Positions 1-9,641 are shown, counted from the first letter of the stretch. The stretch is DNA of 64,000 nt from Sinorhizobium sojae CCBAU 05684 (GCF_002288525.1 NZ_CP023067.1:1674001-1738000), one strand, 5' to 3'. The notes: a model not told the origin generated them from the letters alone. Numbers and translations: made by a program.

Positions 1-2
1 AA

Positions 3-977
3 AAGTCCGATGGCGTGGCAACGCAGTTGCGCGAGGCTGTCCGCCAGGCGATCGACGAGGCGATCAACCGCTTCAGCGGCGCCACCGACGATATTCGCCG
101 TTCCGCCGGCGAGATCCGCAAGGAACTCGACATGACGCGCGAAGAGTTGAAGCGCGGCGCCTTCGACCTGCCGGAAGAGGCCAAGGAGAATGCCGCGCTC
201 ATGCGGCGCGCCGTCGGCGAGCAGATCAAGGCGCTGCAGGAACTGTCGGACATCATCGGCAAGTCCTCGACGCAGCTCGAGGTCGCCCAGCCGAAAATGA
301 CCGCCGCGCCCGCTCCTGCCCCCGCTCCCGCCCCGCAGCCGGCCGCACCCCAACAGGCAGCCATGTCCCAACAGGCAGCCGCGCCGCAACCACCCGTCGT
401 GCAGCAGCCGGTCCCGGCCGGTGCGCTGCGCGGAAGCCTTGGGCTGGAACAGGCGACACGGCCGCTGCAGCCTGCCCGCTCGCCGGCTGTCGAGGAACGG
501 GCCGAGGAAGGCGGCGGCTGGATGCGTGATCTGCTACGCGCCGCCTCCCGCGAGGAGGAGCCGCAGCCGGCACGGCCGCGCCCGGCCGAAAGTCAGCCGG
601 TCGCACGCGCCGGTGATAATCGTAACCCCCGTCACGTGGTCGAATCGCTGAACTCGCTTTCGGTCGACATTGCGCGCGCGATCGACCACGACGCCTCGGT
701 CGAGCTCTGGCGGCGCTACCAGCGCGGCGAGCGCGACGTCTTCACCCGGCGTCTCTACACGCTGAAGGGCCAGCAAACGTTCGACGAGATCAAGCGCAAA
801 TACGACCGTGAACCCGAGTTCCGCACCGCGGTGGACCGCTACATCGCCGACTTCGAGAAGCTGCTGTCCGATGTGGCGCGCAACGACCCCGACAAGCGCA
901 TCACGCAGACTTATCTGACGTCGGATACGGGCAAGGTCTACACCATGCTCGCCCACGCCGCTGGCCGGTTCAACTGA
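3..977 (+). CDS. C-terminal part of a large coiled-coil protein (5' end outside window)
   Basis: The frame is open to the left edge, so only the last ~324 residues are present. A GTG at 15 exists, but nothing marks it as a start, so I treat the gene as truncated by the window. The visible part begins with helical, charged, heptad-like sequence (about residues 5-95), continues with a Pro/Ala/Gln-rich linker containing short Ala-Pro runs (about 100-145), and ends with a compact ~115-residue domain (from HVVESLNSLS to the C-terminus). Rhizobial genomes carry very long coiled-coil proteins, often labelled kinesin-like or apolipoprotein-like, next to the petABC locus; assignment to that family is inference. 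Function unknown; a structural or envelope role is possible. A good intrinsic terminator follows. Confidence 0.7.
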   Translation, partial: KSDGVATQLREAVRQAIDEAINRFSGATDDIRRSAGEIRKELDMTREELKRGAFDLPEEAKENAALMRRAVGEQIKALQELSDIIGKSSTQLEVAQPKMTAAPAPAPAPAPQPAAPQQAAMSQQAAAPQPPVVQQPVPAGALRGSLGLEQATRPLQPARSPAVEERAEEGGGWMRDLLRAASREEEPQPARPRPAESQPVARAGDNRNPRHVVESLNSLSVDIARAIDHDASVELWRRYQRGERDVFTRRLYTLKGQQTFDEIKRKYDREPEFRTAVDRYIADFEKLLSDVARNDPDKRITQTYLTSDTGKVYTMLAHAAGRFN

Positions 978-1007
978 CGCCAAACGTCTGGATCGGACGC
1001 CAAGGAC

Positions 1008-1045
1008 AACGGCCTCGCCGCAAGGTGGGGCCGTTCTTCCTTTTT
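1008..1045 (+). terminator. Rho-independent terminator of the coiled-coil gene
   Basis: AACGGCC (1008-1014) pairs with GGCCGTT (1029-1035); an inner CGCC/GGTG helix closes on a GCAA tetraloop. A pyrimidine/T-rich tail follows at 1036-1045. It lies 30 bp past the stop codon. Confidence 0.75.
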
Positions 1046-1078
1046 CGGCTATGCGCTCGGTGTGAGATGGAGTTGCGT

Positions 1079-1112
1079 CTGCCTTGCGCGTCTGAAAAGA
1101 CGCGCAAGGCAG
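1079..1112. repeat. Perfect palindrome, one arm-pair of the RIME-like repeat family
   Basis: Fifteen-base arms (CTGCCTTGCGCGTCT and its complement) flank a GAAA loop. The core GCGTCTGAAAAGACGC is the signature shared with the other intergenic repeats in the window. Here it stands alone. It may act as a bidirectional hairpin. Confidence 0.75.
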
Positions 1113-1308
1113 TAATGCATGTCGCCCAAAAGTGTGCGGCGATTCTTGGGTCATACGCCGTGACAAGGGCCCAAAGCGCGTCGCGTCGTTTTGCAGCCAC
1201 GCATATGCTGTAATGGCGGGCCGTTCGCGGTAGTCTGCTTGCCATGGCGTCGTGACGCCACGCCGCTGTGGCGCCGCGCGTTTTCGGACAAGCGCACGGG
1301 AGGTCGAA

Positions 1309-1731
1309 ATGAGACCGCGACTGAAAGTCCTGACCCTGGCGGTGGATGACCTTGAGAGGTCCCTCGCCTTTTACCGCGACGGAATGGGCCTGCCGACGAA
1401 GGGGGTCATCGGACAGGAATTCGAAGACGGAGCCGTCGTCTTCATCCATATGAATGACGACCTCATATTGGCGCTCTACCCTGCGCCATCACTCGCAAAG
1501 GATGCGAGGATAGGCGCAACGCAGCAGCGGCTCGGCGCCGTATCACTCGGGCATGTCGTCAATTCGCAGGAGGAGGTCGATGCGGTCATGAAGCAGGCCG
1601 CAGACGCCGGCGCGGTTATCACGGATCCGGCATGCCAACGCTTCTGGGGCGGCTATTCGGGCTATTTCCATGACCCGGATGGCCACCTTTGGGAGATTGC
1701 ATGGAACCCGCAATGGACGGTTCCCGATTGA
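1309..1731 (+). CDS. VOC-superfamily (glyoxalase/bleomycin-resistance fold) protein
   Basis: A 140-residue single-domain protein. I chose the ATG at 1309 because GGGAGG lies just upstream; an in-frame GTG at 1252 would add 19 residues with no homology-like character. The N-terminal half has the VOC pattern of a beta strand followed by DLERSLAFYRDGMGLP, and the C-terminal half has the typical ending FHDPDGHLWEIAWNP, whose Glu is the usual metal ligand position. Members act as lyases, dioxygenases or resistance proteins; the substrate cannot be read from sequence. It stands alone between a hairpin and a mosaic repeat. Family is certain, function unknown. Confidence 0.85.
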   Translation: MRPRLKVLTLAVDDLERSLAFYRDGMGLPTKGVIGQEFEDGAVVFIHMNDDLILALYPAPSLAKDARIGATQQRLGAVSLGHVVNSQEEVDAVMKQAADAGAVITDPACQRFWGGYSGYFHDPDGHLWEIAWNPQWTVPD

Positions 1732-1756
1732 AGCGCGCGAACGCGCCTGGGCTACC

Positions 1757-1855
1757 GCGTCGTCCCGAAAATCGGATCCGATTTCCGGAAAGCTCGACGC
1801 GCAGATTGAAAAAGCTACAGCGACCTTCGCGCGTCTGAGAAGACGCACGGCGCTG
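1757..1855. repeat. Composite mosaic repeat (A palindrome + B palindrome)
   Basis: Unit A (1757-1802) is a dyad around CCCGAAAATCGGATCCGATT, bounded by GCGTCG and CGACGC. A spacer resembling GATTGAAAAAGCTACAGCG leads to unit B (about 1820-1855), GCGCGTCTGAGAAGACGCAC followed by GGCGCTGT. The same A-spacer-B order recurs at 26775 and 47332, and inverted at 11352. Confidence 0.75.
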
Positions 1856-1915
1856 TCACGAACGACCAGCAGGGTCGCCCACCATCCCGTTTGGGCTTCG
1901 CTTGGGCGCACCTGC

Positions 1916-1945
1916 AAAAAAAGCCCCGGAGAATCTCTCTGGGGC
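1916..1945 (-). terminator. Rho-independent terminator of petABC
   Basis: On the minus strand a 10-bp stem (GCCCC.GAGA against TCTC.GGGGC, one G-U pair) with a three-base loop is followed by seven T's. It sits 38 bp beyond the petC stop and marks the 3' end of the cytochrome bc1 operon. Confidence 0.9.
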
Positions 1946-1982
1946 CCTGTCGCTCGATCGTCCGGTTGTCCCGGTTTTCCGA

Positions 1983-2855
1983 TCAGTGGTCCTTGTTGGC
2001 GTAGACCGACTTCTTCGTCAGATAGATGAGGCCGGTGAAGATGAGCAGGAACACCATGACCATGAAACCGGTGCGCTTGCGATCCTCGAGATGTGGCTCG
2101 GCAGTCCACATCAGGAAGGCCGATACATCGCGGGCGTATTGATCCACCGTCTGCGGCGCGCCGTCATCATAGGTGACCTGATCGTCGGAAAGCGGCGGTG
2201 CCATTGCGAGCGCTGCGGCGCTCGCGAAGTACGGGTTGTAATGCGTACCCTCTGCGACCTCGGCGCCTGCCGGCGCGTCCTGGTAGCCGGTCAGCAGCGC
2301 GTGGATGTAATCCGGACCGCCTTCCTGGTAGGGCCAGAAAATGTCGAAAACGAACTGCGGGAAGCCGCGCTCGATGCCACGCGCCTTCGCGATAAGCGAG
2401 AAGTCCGGCGGGGCCGCACCGTTGTTCGCCGCAGCAGCCGCTTCCTTATTCGGGAACGGAGACGGGAAGTAATCGGATGGAATGGCCGTGCGCGTGAACA
2501 TCTCGCCGTCCGCGTTCGGGCCATCCTCCACTTCATAGTTTGCCGCGAAGGCCTTCACCTGGGCCTCGGAATAGCCGAGGTCCTCAAGCGTGCGGAAGGC
2601 GACCAGGCTCATGCCGTGGCAGGCCGCACAGACCTCGGTATAGACCTTCAGGCCGCGCTGCAGCTGGCCCTTGTCGTAGTGGCCGAACAGTCCGGCAAAG
2701 GACCAATCCTGTTGCACCGGCTTGTGGATCGGATAGTGAGGAGTGCCGCCTTCGGCGTGGTCTTCGCCGCCGGCGTCGTCCTGGGCGATGGCCGCTCCGA
2801 GTCCGAGTCCGGCAACGACAGCGAGTGACAGAATGCCCGCTACAAGCTTTTTCAT
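1983..2855 (-). CDS. petC: Cytochrome c1 of the ubiquinol-cytochrome c reductase (bc1) complex
   Basis: 290 residues from the ATG at 2855, preceded by AAGGAA; this start gives a proper signal peptide (MKKLVAGILSLAVVAGLGLG...AIAQ), whereas a longer open frame upstream overlaps petB. The c-type heme site CAACH is at residues 76-80, and a single C-terminal membrane anchor (GFMVMVFLLIFTGLIYL) precedes the basic tail YANKDH. Cytochrome c1 takes electrons from the Rieske centre and passes them to a soluble or membrane cytochrome c on the periplasmic side. It is the last gene of petABC, 32 bp after petB, with a strong terminator downstream. In S. meliloti this gene is also called fbcC. Confidence 0.95.
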   Translation of the reverse strand: MKKLVAGILSLAVVAGLGLGAAIAQDDAGGEDHAEGGTPHYPIHKPVQQDWSFAGLFGHYDKGQLQRGLKVYTEVCAACHGMSLVAFRTLEDLGYSEAQVKAFAANYEVEDGPNADGEMFTRTAIPSDYFPSPFPNKEAAAAANNGAAPPDFSLIAKARGIERGFPQFVFDIFWPYQEGGPDYIHALLTGYQDAPAGAEVAEGTHYNPYFASAAALAMAPPLSDDQVTYDDGAPQTVDQYARDVSAFLMWTAEPHLEDRKRTGFMVMVFLLIFTGLIYLTKKSVYANKDH

Positions 2856-2887
2856 TGTTGTGAGTTCCTTATCAATCGCTGTTCCGG

Positions 2888-4168
2888 TCAGGCGTGCGCG
2901 GTTTTCGGCTGCGCCTTGGCATTCTCCTTCTCCAACACCGCCTCGGTGATGGAGTTCGGAATACGCTTTGGCGTCTCGATCAGGCCGAGAAGAGGCATGA
3001 GGGCGAGGAAGAAGCCGAAGTAGTACAGCGTGCCGAGCTGCGAAAGCACGACGTAGATGCCCTCCGCCGGACGCGAACCGAGCCAGCCGAGCATGATGGC
3101 GTTGGCAACGAAGATCCAGAAGAACAGCTTGTACCAGGGACGGTACACGGCGGAGCGGACCTTGGAGGTGTCGAGCCAGGGCAGGAAGAACAGGACGATG
3201 ATCGAGCCGAACATCACCAGAACGCCGCCGAGCTTGGAGTCGATCGGGCCGATGTTGAAGGTGATGGCGCGCAGCATCGCGTAGAACGGCAGATAATACC
3301 ATTCCGGAACGATGTGAGCGGGCGTCTTCAGCGGGTCAGCCGGGATGTAGTTGTCCGGATGACCGAGATAGTTCGGCATGTAGAAGACGAACCAGGCATA
3401 GACCAGCAGGAAGACGGAAACGCCGAGCGCGTCCTTCAGCGTTGCATAGGGCGTGAACGGAACGGTGTCGGTCTTCGACTTGACCTCGACGCCCGTCGGG
3501 TTGGTCTGGCCGGTGACGTGCAGCGCCCAGATGTGCAGGACGACGACGCCGGCGATCATGAAGGGCAGCAGGTAGTGCAGCGAGAAGAAGCGGTTCAGCG
3601 TCGGCTGATCGACGGCGAAGCCGCCAAGCAGGAACTGCTGGATCCACTCGCCGACCAGCGGGAAGGCCGAGAAGAAGCCGGTGATAACCGTCGCGCCCCA
3701 GAAGGACATTTGACCCCAGGGCAAAACGTAGCCCATGAAGCCCGTCGCCATCATCAGGAGATAGATCACGACGCCGAGAATCCAGAGGATCTCACGCGGC
3801 GCCTTGTAGGATCCGTAGTAGAGACCGCGGGCGATGTGCAGATACACCGCGATGAAGAAGAAGGATGCGCCGTTGGCGTGCAGGTAACGCAGCAGCCATC
3901 CGTGGTTGACGTCGCGCATGATCTTTTCGACCGAATTGAAGGCGACGGTCGTCTCGGCCGCATAGTGCATGGCCAGCACGATGCCGGTCAGGATCTGCAC
4001 GATCAGCATCACCGACAGCATTGCACCGAAAGTATAGGCGTAGTTGAGATTGCGCGGCACCGGATAGGAGACGAACGAGTCGTGGATCAGGCGCGGCAGC
4101 GGAAGACGGGAATCAACCCACTTCTCGATGCCTGTCGTTGGCGTGTAGGTTGAATGATCAGCACTCAT
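2888..4168 (-). CDS. petB: Cytochrome b of the bc1 complex
   Basis: 426 residues from the ATG at 4168 with AGGGGA nine bases upstream; a TTG at 4186 overlapping the petA stop would add only six residues. The protein shows the usual membrane helices, the paired heme-ligand histidines in helices B and D (LAMHYAAET and [10 protein letters not shown] regions) and the Qo-site loop signature PEWYY. It binds two b hemes and carries the quinol-oxidising and quinone-reducing sites. It lies between the Rieske and cytochrome c1 genes, the classic alphaproteobacterial order. Confidence 0.96.
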   Translation of the reverse strand: MSADHSTYTPTTGIEKWVDSRLPLPRLIHDSFVSYPVPRNLNYAYTFGAMLSVMLIVQILTGIVLAMHYAAETTVAFNSVEKIMRDVNHGWLLRYLHANGASFFFIAVYLHIARGLYYGSYKAPREILWILGVVIYLLMMATGFMGYVLPWGQMSFWGATVITGFFSAFPLVGEWIQQFLLGGFAVDQPTLNRFFSLHYLLPFMIAGVVVLHIWALHVTGQTNPTGVEVKSKTDTVPFTPYATLKDALGVSVFLLVYAWFVFYMPNYLGHPDNYIPADPLKTPAHIVPEWYYLPFYAMLRAITFNIGPIDSKLGGVLVMFGSIIVLFFLPWLDTSKVRSAVYRPWYKLFFWIFVANAIMLGWLGSRPAEGIYVVLSQLGTLYYFGFFLALMPLLGLIETPKRIPNSITEAVLEKENAKAQPKTAHA

Positions 4169-4182
4169 TCTCAGTAGTCCCC

Positions 4183-4761
4183 TCAACCGATCTTGATAAC
4201 TGTGTCGGAAACGAACGTGAAGGTCGGCACGGGGAGGTTCTCCGGTGCCGGGCCTTTACGGATGCGGCCGGCCGTATCGTAGTGCGAGCCGTGGCAGGGA
4301 CAGAACCAGCCGCCGAAGTCACCGGCCTGGCCGAGCGGCACGCAACCGAGATGGGTGCAGGAGCCGATCATCACGATCCAGTTTTCCTTGCCTTCGCCGG
4401 CGGAGCGATCAAGGTCGGTCGCCTCGGCATCGGCCGCAAGATTGGCGTTACGCGCCACCGGGTCCTTGAGCTCGCCAACCGGTACCGCCTTGGCTTCCTC
4501 GACTTCCTTGTCGGTGCGGTTGCGGATGAAGACCGGCTTGCCGCGCCACTTGGCCGTCAGCGACATGCCCGGCTGCAGGCTCGATACGTCAACTTCGATG
4601 GAAGCGAGCGCGAGCGTCGACGCGTCCGGACGCATCTGGTCGATGAACGGCCAGGCCGCGGCCCCGGCGCCGACGACGCCAGCCATGCCCGTGGCCAGGT
4701 ACAGGAAGTCGCGGCGAGTGGGCTCGCCCAAGGTCTCGCTTGAAGTGTCGTGTTCGCTCAC
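4183..4761 (-). CDS. petA: Rieske iron-sulfur subunit of the bc1 complex
   Basis: 192 residues, GTG start at 4761 preceded by GAGAGGATGG. The N-terminus has a twin-arginine motif ([11 protein letters not shown], Arg16-Arg17) followed by a hydrophobic helix that stays as the membrane anchor. The [2Fe-2S] ligands are in CTHLGC (135-140) and CPCHGSH (154-160), both intact. The protein shuttles electrons from ubiquinol to cytochrome c1. It is the first gene of petABC; its stop overlaps the region of the petB start. The ~180 bp upstream should hold the operon promoter; I could not pick a convincing -35/-10. Confidence 0.96.
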   Translation of the reverse strand: MSEHDTSSETLGEPTRRDFLYLATGMAGVVGAGAAAWPFIDQMRPDASTLALASIEVDVSSLQPGMSLTAKWRGKPVFIRNRTDKEVEEAKAVPVGELKDPVARNANLAADAEATDLDRSAGEGKENWIVMIGSCTHLGCVPLGQAGDFGGWFCPCHGSHYDTAGRIRKGPAPENLPVPTFTFVSDTVIKIG

Positions 4762-5043
4762 GGCTAAACCATCCTCTCACGCAATGTTGCGGACACCGCA
4801 TTCCCCCCGTCCCCGAGTCACGGAACCGCGCCCTGTCTCATTCACCGACACCCTGTCCGGCTCGCGGCGGCAAGCCTCGGATCGGATGGCGGAATCCGGA
4901 GAATCCGGCACACGGATTCCCCGTCAATCCGGCGCGTTCTATGCTTGATCGCGGACTATGTCCAGCCTTCATGAGGCAGGGTGGGCAGATTGTCGCGGGG
5001 AAAAATGCGGCCAATCAGCGCAAGGGCTTGGCGTGTTTCAAGC

Positions 5044-5152
5044 CTGCTGCATGTCTCCTTGAATCGAGGTCGATTTAAGGACAAAGACATGCCACAACTC
5101 AGAGTGCTGCAGCGACCTTTGCGCGTCTGACAAGACGCGCGGCGCTGCAGGT
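5044..5152. repeat. RIME1-like element (two-palindrome form)
   Basis: Palindrome I (about 5049-5093) is built on GCATGTCTCCTTGAATCGA and its near complement ending AAAGACATGC. Palindrome II (5107-5150) reads CTGCAGCGACCTTTGCGCGT, then CTGACAAG, then ACGCGCGGCGCTGCAG. The ~108-bp, two-palindrome layout fits the published description of RIME1 from Rhizobium meliloti as I recall it. It occupies most of the 400 bp between petA and the exporter genes and sits only ten bases from the exporter stop codon. Confidence 0.8.
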
Positions 5153-5161
5153 CGCGGACGC

Positions 5162-7027
5162 CTATTCGGCGGCCTCTTCCTGCGCGAGGAAGCCACCCGA
5201 TTGGCGGGCCCAAAGCTCCGCATAAAGACCGCCGCGCGCGATCAGTTCGGCATGGGTTCCATCCTCGACGATGCGCCCCCGGTCCATCACCACCAAGCGG
5301 TCGAGAGCCGCGATCGTCGACAATCTGTGCGCTATGGCGAGCACGGTCTTGCCATGCATCAGACGCTCGAGATTCGACTGGATCGCCGCCTCCACTTCGG
5401 AGTCGAGCGCCGAGGTCGCCTCGTCGAGGACGAGAATGGGCGCGTCCTTGAGCATGACGCGGGCGATTGCGATCCGCTGCCGCTGGCCTCCGGAGAGCTT
5501 CACACCCCTCTCCCCGACATGTGCATCGAAGCCCTTGCGGCCGCGCTGGTCCTGAAGGTCGACGATGAACTCATGGGCCTCCGCCCGGCGCGCCGCCTCG
5601 ATCAGGTCTCCTTCCGAGGCGCCGGGGCGGCCGAACAGGATGTTGTCGCGTATCGAGCGATGCAGGAGCGAAGTATCCTGGCTGACCATCCCGATCTGCC
5701 CGCGCAGGGATTCCTGCCGGACCGCCGCAATGTCCTGCCCGTCGATGAGGATACGGCCACCCTCGAGATCGTAGAAGCGCAGCAGCAGGTTCACCAGCGT
5801 CGACTTGCCGGCGCCCGAGCGCCCGACAATGCCGACCTTCTCGCCCGGCCGGATGGTGAGGGAAAAATCGTCGATGACGCCGCCGCCCTTGCCATAATGG
5901 AACTGGACGTGCTCGTAGCGGATCTCCGCCCGGCTGACCTGAAGGTCCGGTGCCCCGGGCCGGTCGACGAGACCGATCGGCTGCGAGACGAGTTCGGCCG
6001 AATTCTGCATCGTGCCGATATTGCGCATGATCGCGTTGAACTGCCCCATCATCCGGCCGAGCAGCATGTTGAGCCGCAGCACAAGCGCGAGGGTGAAGGC
6101 GACGGCGCCGGAACTCACGGAACCGGCAAGCCACAGATTGATGGAATAGATGGCAATCGCCGTGATCATCAGCCCCGAAAGCAGCGCCTGAGAGGCCCGG
6201 ACGCCGGTCAACAGGCGCGTGAATGGGATCACCGCTCCCTGGTAGCGATCGAAGCCGGCGCGGATATAGCGATCATTCTCTTCGTCGCTGCCGAACAGCT
6301 TCAGCGTCTGCATGTTGGAATAGGCGTCGACCATGCGGCCGTTGAGCATCGACGCCATCTCCGCGGTGTTGCGGGCGTGCCTGCGGACCCGCGGGACGAA
6401 ATAGCGGGCGAGCGCCAGAAAGACGAGTATCCAGAATGCCACCATCGCCGCCAGGCGCCAATCGAGCTGGGCGATGAGCGCCATGGTCGAGGCGGTGTAG
6501 ATGACGATGAACCAGACGACCTGCAGCAGCGAGACGATCAAGTCGCTCGTCGCCTGCGCGCCGGTCCACACCTTGGTGACGATACGGCCGGAAAATTCGT
6601 TCTGGAAGAAACTCAGGGACTGGCGGGCCACATGCACATAGGACTGCCAGCGCACGAGATTGAGAAAGCCGGTGATGATCGACTGTTCCTCGACGAGCGC
6701 GGCGAGCGAAACGGCGACGAAGCGGAAGACCAGCACCGTCAGCAGCATGAAGAGCAGTTCCGGGCCGTTGGCGGCAATCAATCCGCTCCAGCCATCCTCC
6801 GGCCGCACGGTATCGAGCACGTCGACCAGCCTGCCGACGAAATAGAAGAGCCCGGCCTCGAGCATCGCCACCAGCCCGCCAAGCGCCGCCATGGCAAGGA
6901 AGGGTCCTTTTGCCTGACTCGCATAGAACCAGGCGAAGCCCCACAGCGAACTTGGCGGCTGAACGCGCTCCCGCGGCCCGAAGGGGCGGATCCAGTTCTC
7001 GAAGATGGCGACGATGGAACGCAGCAT
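5162..7027 (-). CDS. ABC exporter half-transporter (TMD-NBD fusion), second gene of a pair
   Basis: 621 residues. The N-terminal ~340 residues form the six-helix exporter membrane domain. The C-terminal nucleotide-binding domain has Walker A GRSGAGKS, signature LSGGQRQR, Walker B ILVLDEATSALD and the switch His in AIAHRLSTI, all intact. It is an MsbA/multidrug/lipid-exporter-type half-transporter that must dimerise. It lies 112 bp downstream of a closely similar gene on the same strand, so the two probably make a heterodimer or arose by tandem duplication. Substrate unknown. Confidence 0.9.
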   Translation of the reverse strand: MLRSIVAIFENWIRPFGPRERVQPPSSLWGFAWFYASQAKGPFLAMAALGGLVAMLEAGLFYFVGRLVDVLDTVRPEDGWSGLIAANGPELLFMLLTVLVFRFVAVSLAALVEEQSIITGFLNLVRWQSYVHVARQSLSFFQNEFSGRIVTKVWTGAQATSDLIVSLLQVVWFIVIYTASTMALIAQLDWRLAAMVAFWILVFLALARYFVPRVRRHARNTAEMASMLNGRMVDAYSNMQTLKLFGSDEENDRYIRAGFDRYQGAVIPFTRLLTGVRASQALLSGLMITAIAIYSINLWLAGSVSSGAVAFTLALVLRLNMLLGRMMGQFNAIMRNIGTMQNSAELVSQPIGLVDRPGAPDLQVSRAEIRYEHVQFHYGKGGGVIDDFSLTIRPGEKVGIVGRSGAGKSTLVNLLLRFYDLEGGRILIDGQDIAAVRQESLRGQIGMVSQDTSLLHRSIRDNILFGRPGASEGDLIEAARRAEAHEFIVDLQDQRGRKGFDAHVGERGVKLSGGQRQRIAIARVMLKDAPILVLDEATSALDSEVEAAIQSNLERLMHGKTVLAIAHRLSTIAALDRLVVMDRGRIVEDGTHAELIARGGLYAELWARQSGGFLAQEEAAE

Positions 7028-7139
7028 TGTTCTGATAATAGGTGGCGGAATTCGGACGGCAATCGGTTTCCGCCGTCCGGGCGATTACAAATGCGTAAGC
7101 TTCAAACCCCGTTACAAGCTCCGGGGGCGAAGCGGCGGA

Positions 7140-8993
7140 TCACTCCGCCGCCTCCTCCTTTCCGACATCGTCGGCGATGAAGCCGCCCGACTGGCGCGAC
7201 CAGAGGTCGGCATATAGCCCTCTCTTGGCGATCAGCTCGGCATGCGATCCCGTCTCGACGATCCGCCCGGACTCGAGGATCACCAGCCTGTCCATCTCCG
7301 TCAGCGTCGAAAGCCGGTGTGCGATCGCGATCACCGTCTTGCCCGACATCAGCGCGAAGAGGTTCTCCTGGATCGCCGCCTCCACTTCCGAGTCGAGCGC
7401 CGAGGTCGCCTCGTCGAGGATCAGGATTGGCGCGTCCTTCAGGAAGACGCGCGCAATCGCGATCCGCTGGCGCTGGCCGCCGGAAAGCTTCACTCCGCGT
7501 TCGCCGACCTGCGCGTCGAGCCCCGTGCGTCCCTGGTTGTCTTCAAGCGCCTGGATGAAATCCCAGGCATTCGCTTTCTTCGCGGCAGCGACGATCTGAG
7601 CGTCGGTCACCTCCCGATGCCCGTAAGCGATGTTGTCGCGGATCGAGCGATGAAGCAGCGACGTGTCCTGCGTCACCACGCCGATCTGCGAGCGCAGGCT
7701 GTCCTGCGTCACGAGCGAGATGTCCTTGCCGTCGATGCGGATCACGCCCTCTTCCAGGTCGTAGAAGCGCAAAAGCAGGTTCATCAACGTCGTCTTGCCG
7801 GCGCCGGAACGGCCGACAAGACCGATCTTCTCGCCGGGCCGGATGTCGAGCGACAGCCGGTCGATGACGCCTTTCGCCTTGCCGTAATGAAAACGGACAT
7901 TTTCGAAGCTGATCGCTCCCTTCTCCGCCTTCAGCACGGCCGCATCCGACCTGTCGACGATGTCGTGCGCCCTGGTCATCATGCCCATGCCGTCATAGAC
8001 CGTGCCGATATTCTCGAACAGCGCCGAGACTTCCCACATGATCCACTGCGACATGCCGTTGATGCGCATGGCAAGACCGATCGCCACCGCGATCGCTCCG
8101 ACGGAGATCGCGCTTGTCAGCCACAGATAGATGCCGAGCGCACCGACCGCAAAGAGCGCGACGCAATTGTTGGTGTAGACGCAGATATGGAACAGCGTCA
8201 CCCTGCGCATCTGCCGATGGACGGTGCCGAGAAACTCCTCCATGCCGGCACGCGCATAGGCCTCCTCACGCCCCGCATGGGAGAACAGCTTCACCGTGCC
8301 GATATTGGTGTAGCTGTCGACGATACGTCCCGTCATCATCGAGCGCGCATCCGCCTGTTCCTTGGAGATCTTCTGGAGCCGCGGAACGAAGTAGCTGACG
8401 ATCAAGATATAGACGACGAGCCAGATCGCGAGCGGTGCAACGAGGCGCCAGTCGGCCGCCGCGACCACGACCAGCATCGTCGCGAAATAGCTGACCACAT
8501 AGACGAAGACGTCGAGGATCTTCATCACCGTTTCACGGACGGCAAGCGACGTCTGCATCACCTTCGTGGCGACGCGCCCGGCAAACTCGTTGGAGAAGAA
8601 GGTCATGCTCTGCCGCAGCAGATAGCGGTGCATCTGCCAGCGCGCGATCATCGGATAATTGCCGAGCAGAACCTGGTGCATGACAAAAGAGTCGAGCGCG
8701 ACCAGCACGGGAAGACCGATCAGGATCAATGCGCCCATCCATGCCAACCTGCCGCCCTCGACCGCGAGGAAGCTCTCCCGATCCGCGTTGGACAGCCAAT
8801 CAACGATGTTGCCGAGAAACTGGAACAGCGCCACCTCGCCGACGGCGATCAGCATCGTGCAAACGGCCATGACCAGGAGCCACGGCATTGCGGACTTGCT
8901 GTAGTGCCAGCAGAAGGCGAAGAGCCCCTTCGGCGGAAGGGACGGCTCCTCGAGCGGATAGGGATTGAGGCGGGATTCAAACCAGCCGAACAT
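7140..8993 (-). CDS. ABC exporter half-transporter (TMD-NBD fusion), first gene of a pair
   Basis: 617 residues, ATG at 8993, with GAAGGAGC shortly upstream. The architecture is the same as in the downstream gene: a membrane domain of ~340 residues, then an NBD with GRSGAGKT, LSGGQRQR and LILDEATSALD. Both NBDs keep the catalytic Glu after Walker B, so neither site looks degenerate as it does in many heterodimeric exporters; two homodimers are therefore also possible. The C-terminal tails end in related Glu/Ala-rich sequences (EEAAE here, EEAAE in the partner), which supports duplication. Substrate unknown. Confidence 0.9.
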   Translation of the reverse strand: MFGWFESRLNPYPLEEPSLPPKGLFAFCWHYSKSAMPWLLVMAVCTMLIAVGEVALFQFLGNIVDWLSNADRESFLAVEGGRLAWMGALILIGLPVLVALDSFVMHQVLLGNYPMIARWQMHRYLLRQSMTFFSNEFAGRVATKVMQTSLAVRETVMKILDVFVYVVSYFATMLVVVAAADWRLVAPLAIWLVVYILIVSYFVPRLQKISKEQADARSMMTGRIVDSYTNIGTVKLFSHAGREEAYARAGMEEFLGTVHRQMRRVTLFHICVYTNNCVALFAVGALGIYLWLTSAISVGAIAVAIGLAMRINGMSQWIMWEVSALFENIGTVYDGMGMMTRAHDIVDRSDAAVLKAEKGAISFENVRFHYGKAKGVIDRLSLDIRPGEKIGLVGRSGAGKTTLMNLLLRFYDLEEGVIRIDGKDISLVTQDSLRSQIGVVTQDTSLLHRSIRDNIAYGHREVTDAQIVAAAKKANAWDFIQALEDNQGRTGLDAQVGERGVKLSGGQRQRIAIARVFLKDAPILILDEATSALDSEVEAAIQENLFALMSGKTVIAIAHRLSTLTEMDRLVILESGRIVETGSHAELIAKRGLYADLWSRQSGGFIADDVGKEEAAE

Positions 8994-9381
8994 GTGTGAA
9001 GCTCCTTCAGGGAATTTGAAGGTAGGCGGGTCTCCCCGCTTTCATTGCCTTTGAATATGCAACCCGGAAACGACGCTGCAAACGCGCTGGGACCTCCCGA
9101 GGACCGGAGCACGCATCATTCGATCGGTAGAAGGAAAAGGCGCGGAACCGGTCAGGCCAAGAAAGACCCGGCCACACGTGGGAGGCGTGTCAACATCAGA
9201 ACTGTCATGTATGCCTCCATCGGTTCGCGTTGAAGATGAAAGACCTTTAACCTTATTCGGGGTTCCGCGCCAGATTGTCGCACGCATTTTCCTGCGATTT
9301 TCTACACCGGCACCCACCCTGTTGCCGATACGGCACAGATTAGCAAAGCGCAATTCAGCGCCATCGCATAGACGGGGCGTC

Positions 9382-9557
9382 ATACCAACCTGCACCGATA
9401 TTGACCAAAGCGCCCGGCCCTTCGGGTGGGCCGTCTGTCGGCCGCCGGCCGCGTCGCAATCCTCGACCGATGCATGAGCATCGCTCTGCGGTGTGCTCCT
9501 CACCGGACACCCGCAGTCGGTCCCACGCAATTGGTCAATATCGGTGCAGGTTGGTAT
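9382..9557. other. Structured intergenic element: 27-bp perfect inverted repeat enclosing three hairpins
   Basis: Left arm 9382-9408 (starts ATACCAACCTGCACC) is perfectly complementary to right arm 9531-9557 (ends GGTGCAGGTTGGTAT). The 122-nt interior can fold into three further stems: CGGCCC/GGGCCG (9415-9420 with 9428-9433), CGATGC/GCATCG around ATGA (9468-9483), and CTGCGG.TGT/ACA.CCGCAG (9486-9516) with CTCCTC in its loop. It fills part of the 648-bp gene-free gap 8994-9641. It could be a structured RNA, a cruciform or a MITE-like relic. No U-run terminator or flanking target duplication was found. The rest of the gap shows nothing I can name. Confidence 0.6.
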
Positions 9558-9641
9558 CAGGTCATCGGATGGTGGAACAGGAAGCCATTCGATGTCATAG
9601 AGGCCCTCGTCTTCGCAAATCAGCCCTTTCCGTGGAAGCTC

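Noticed and set aside
7028-7139. Separate promoter between the two exporter genes
   Set aside because: Short gap without clear -35/-10 or terminator; the pair is more simply one operon.
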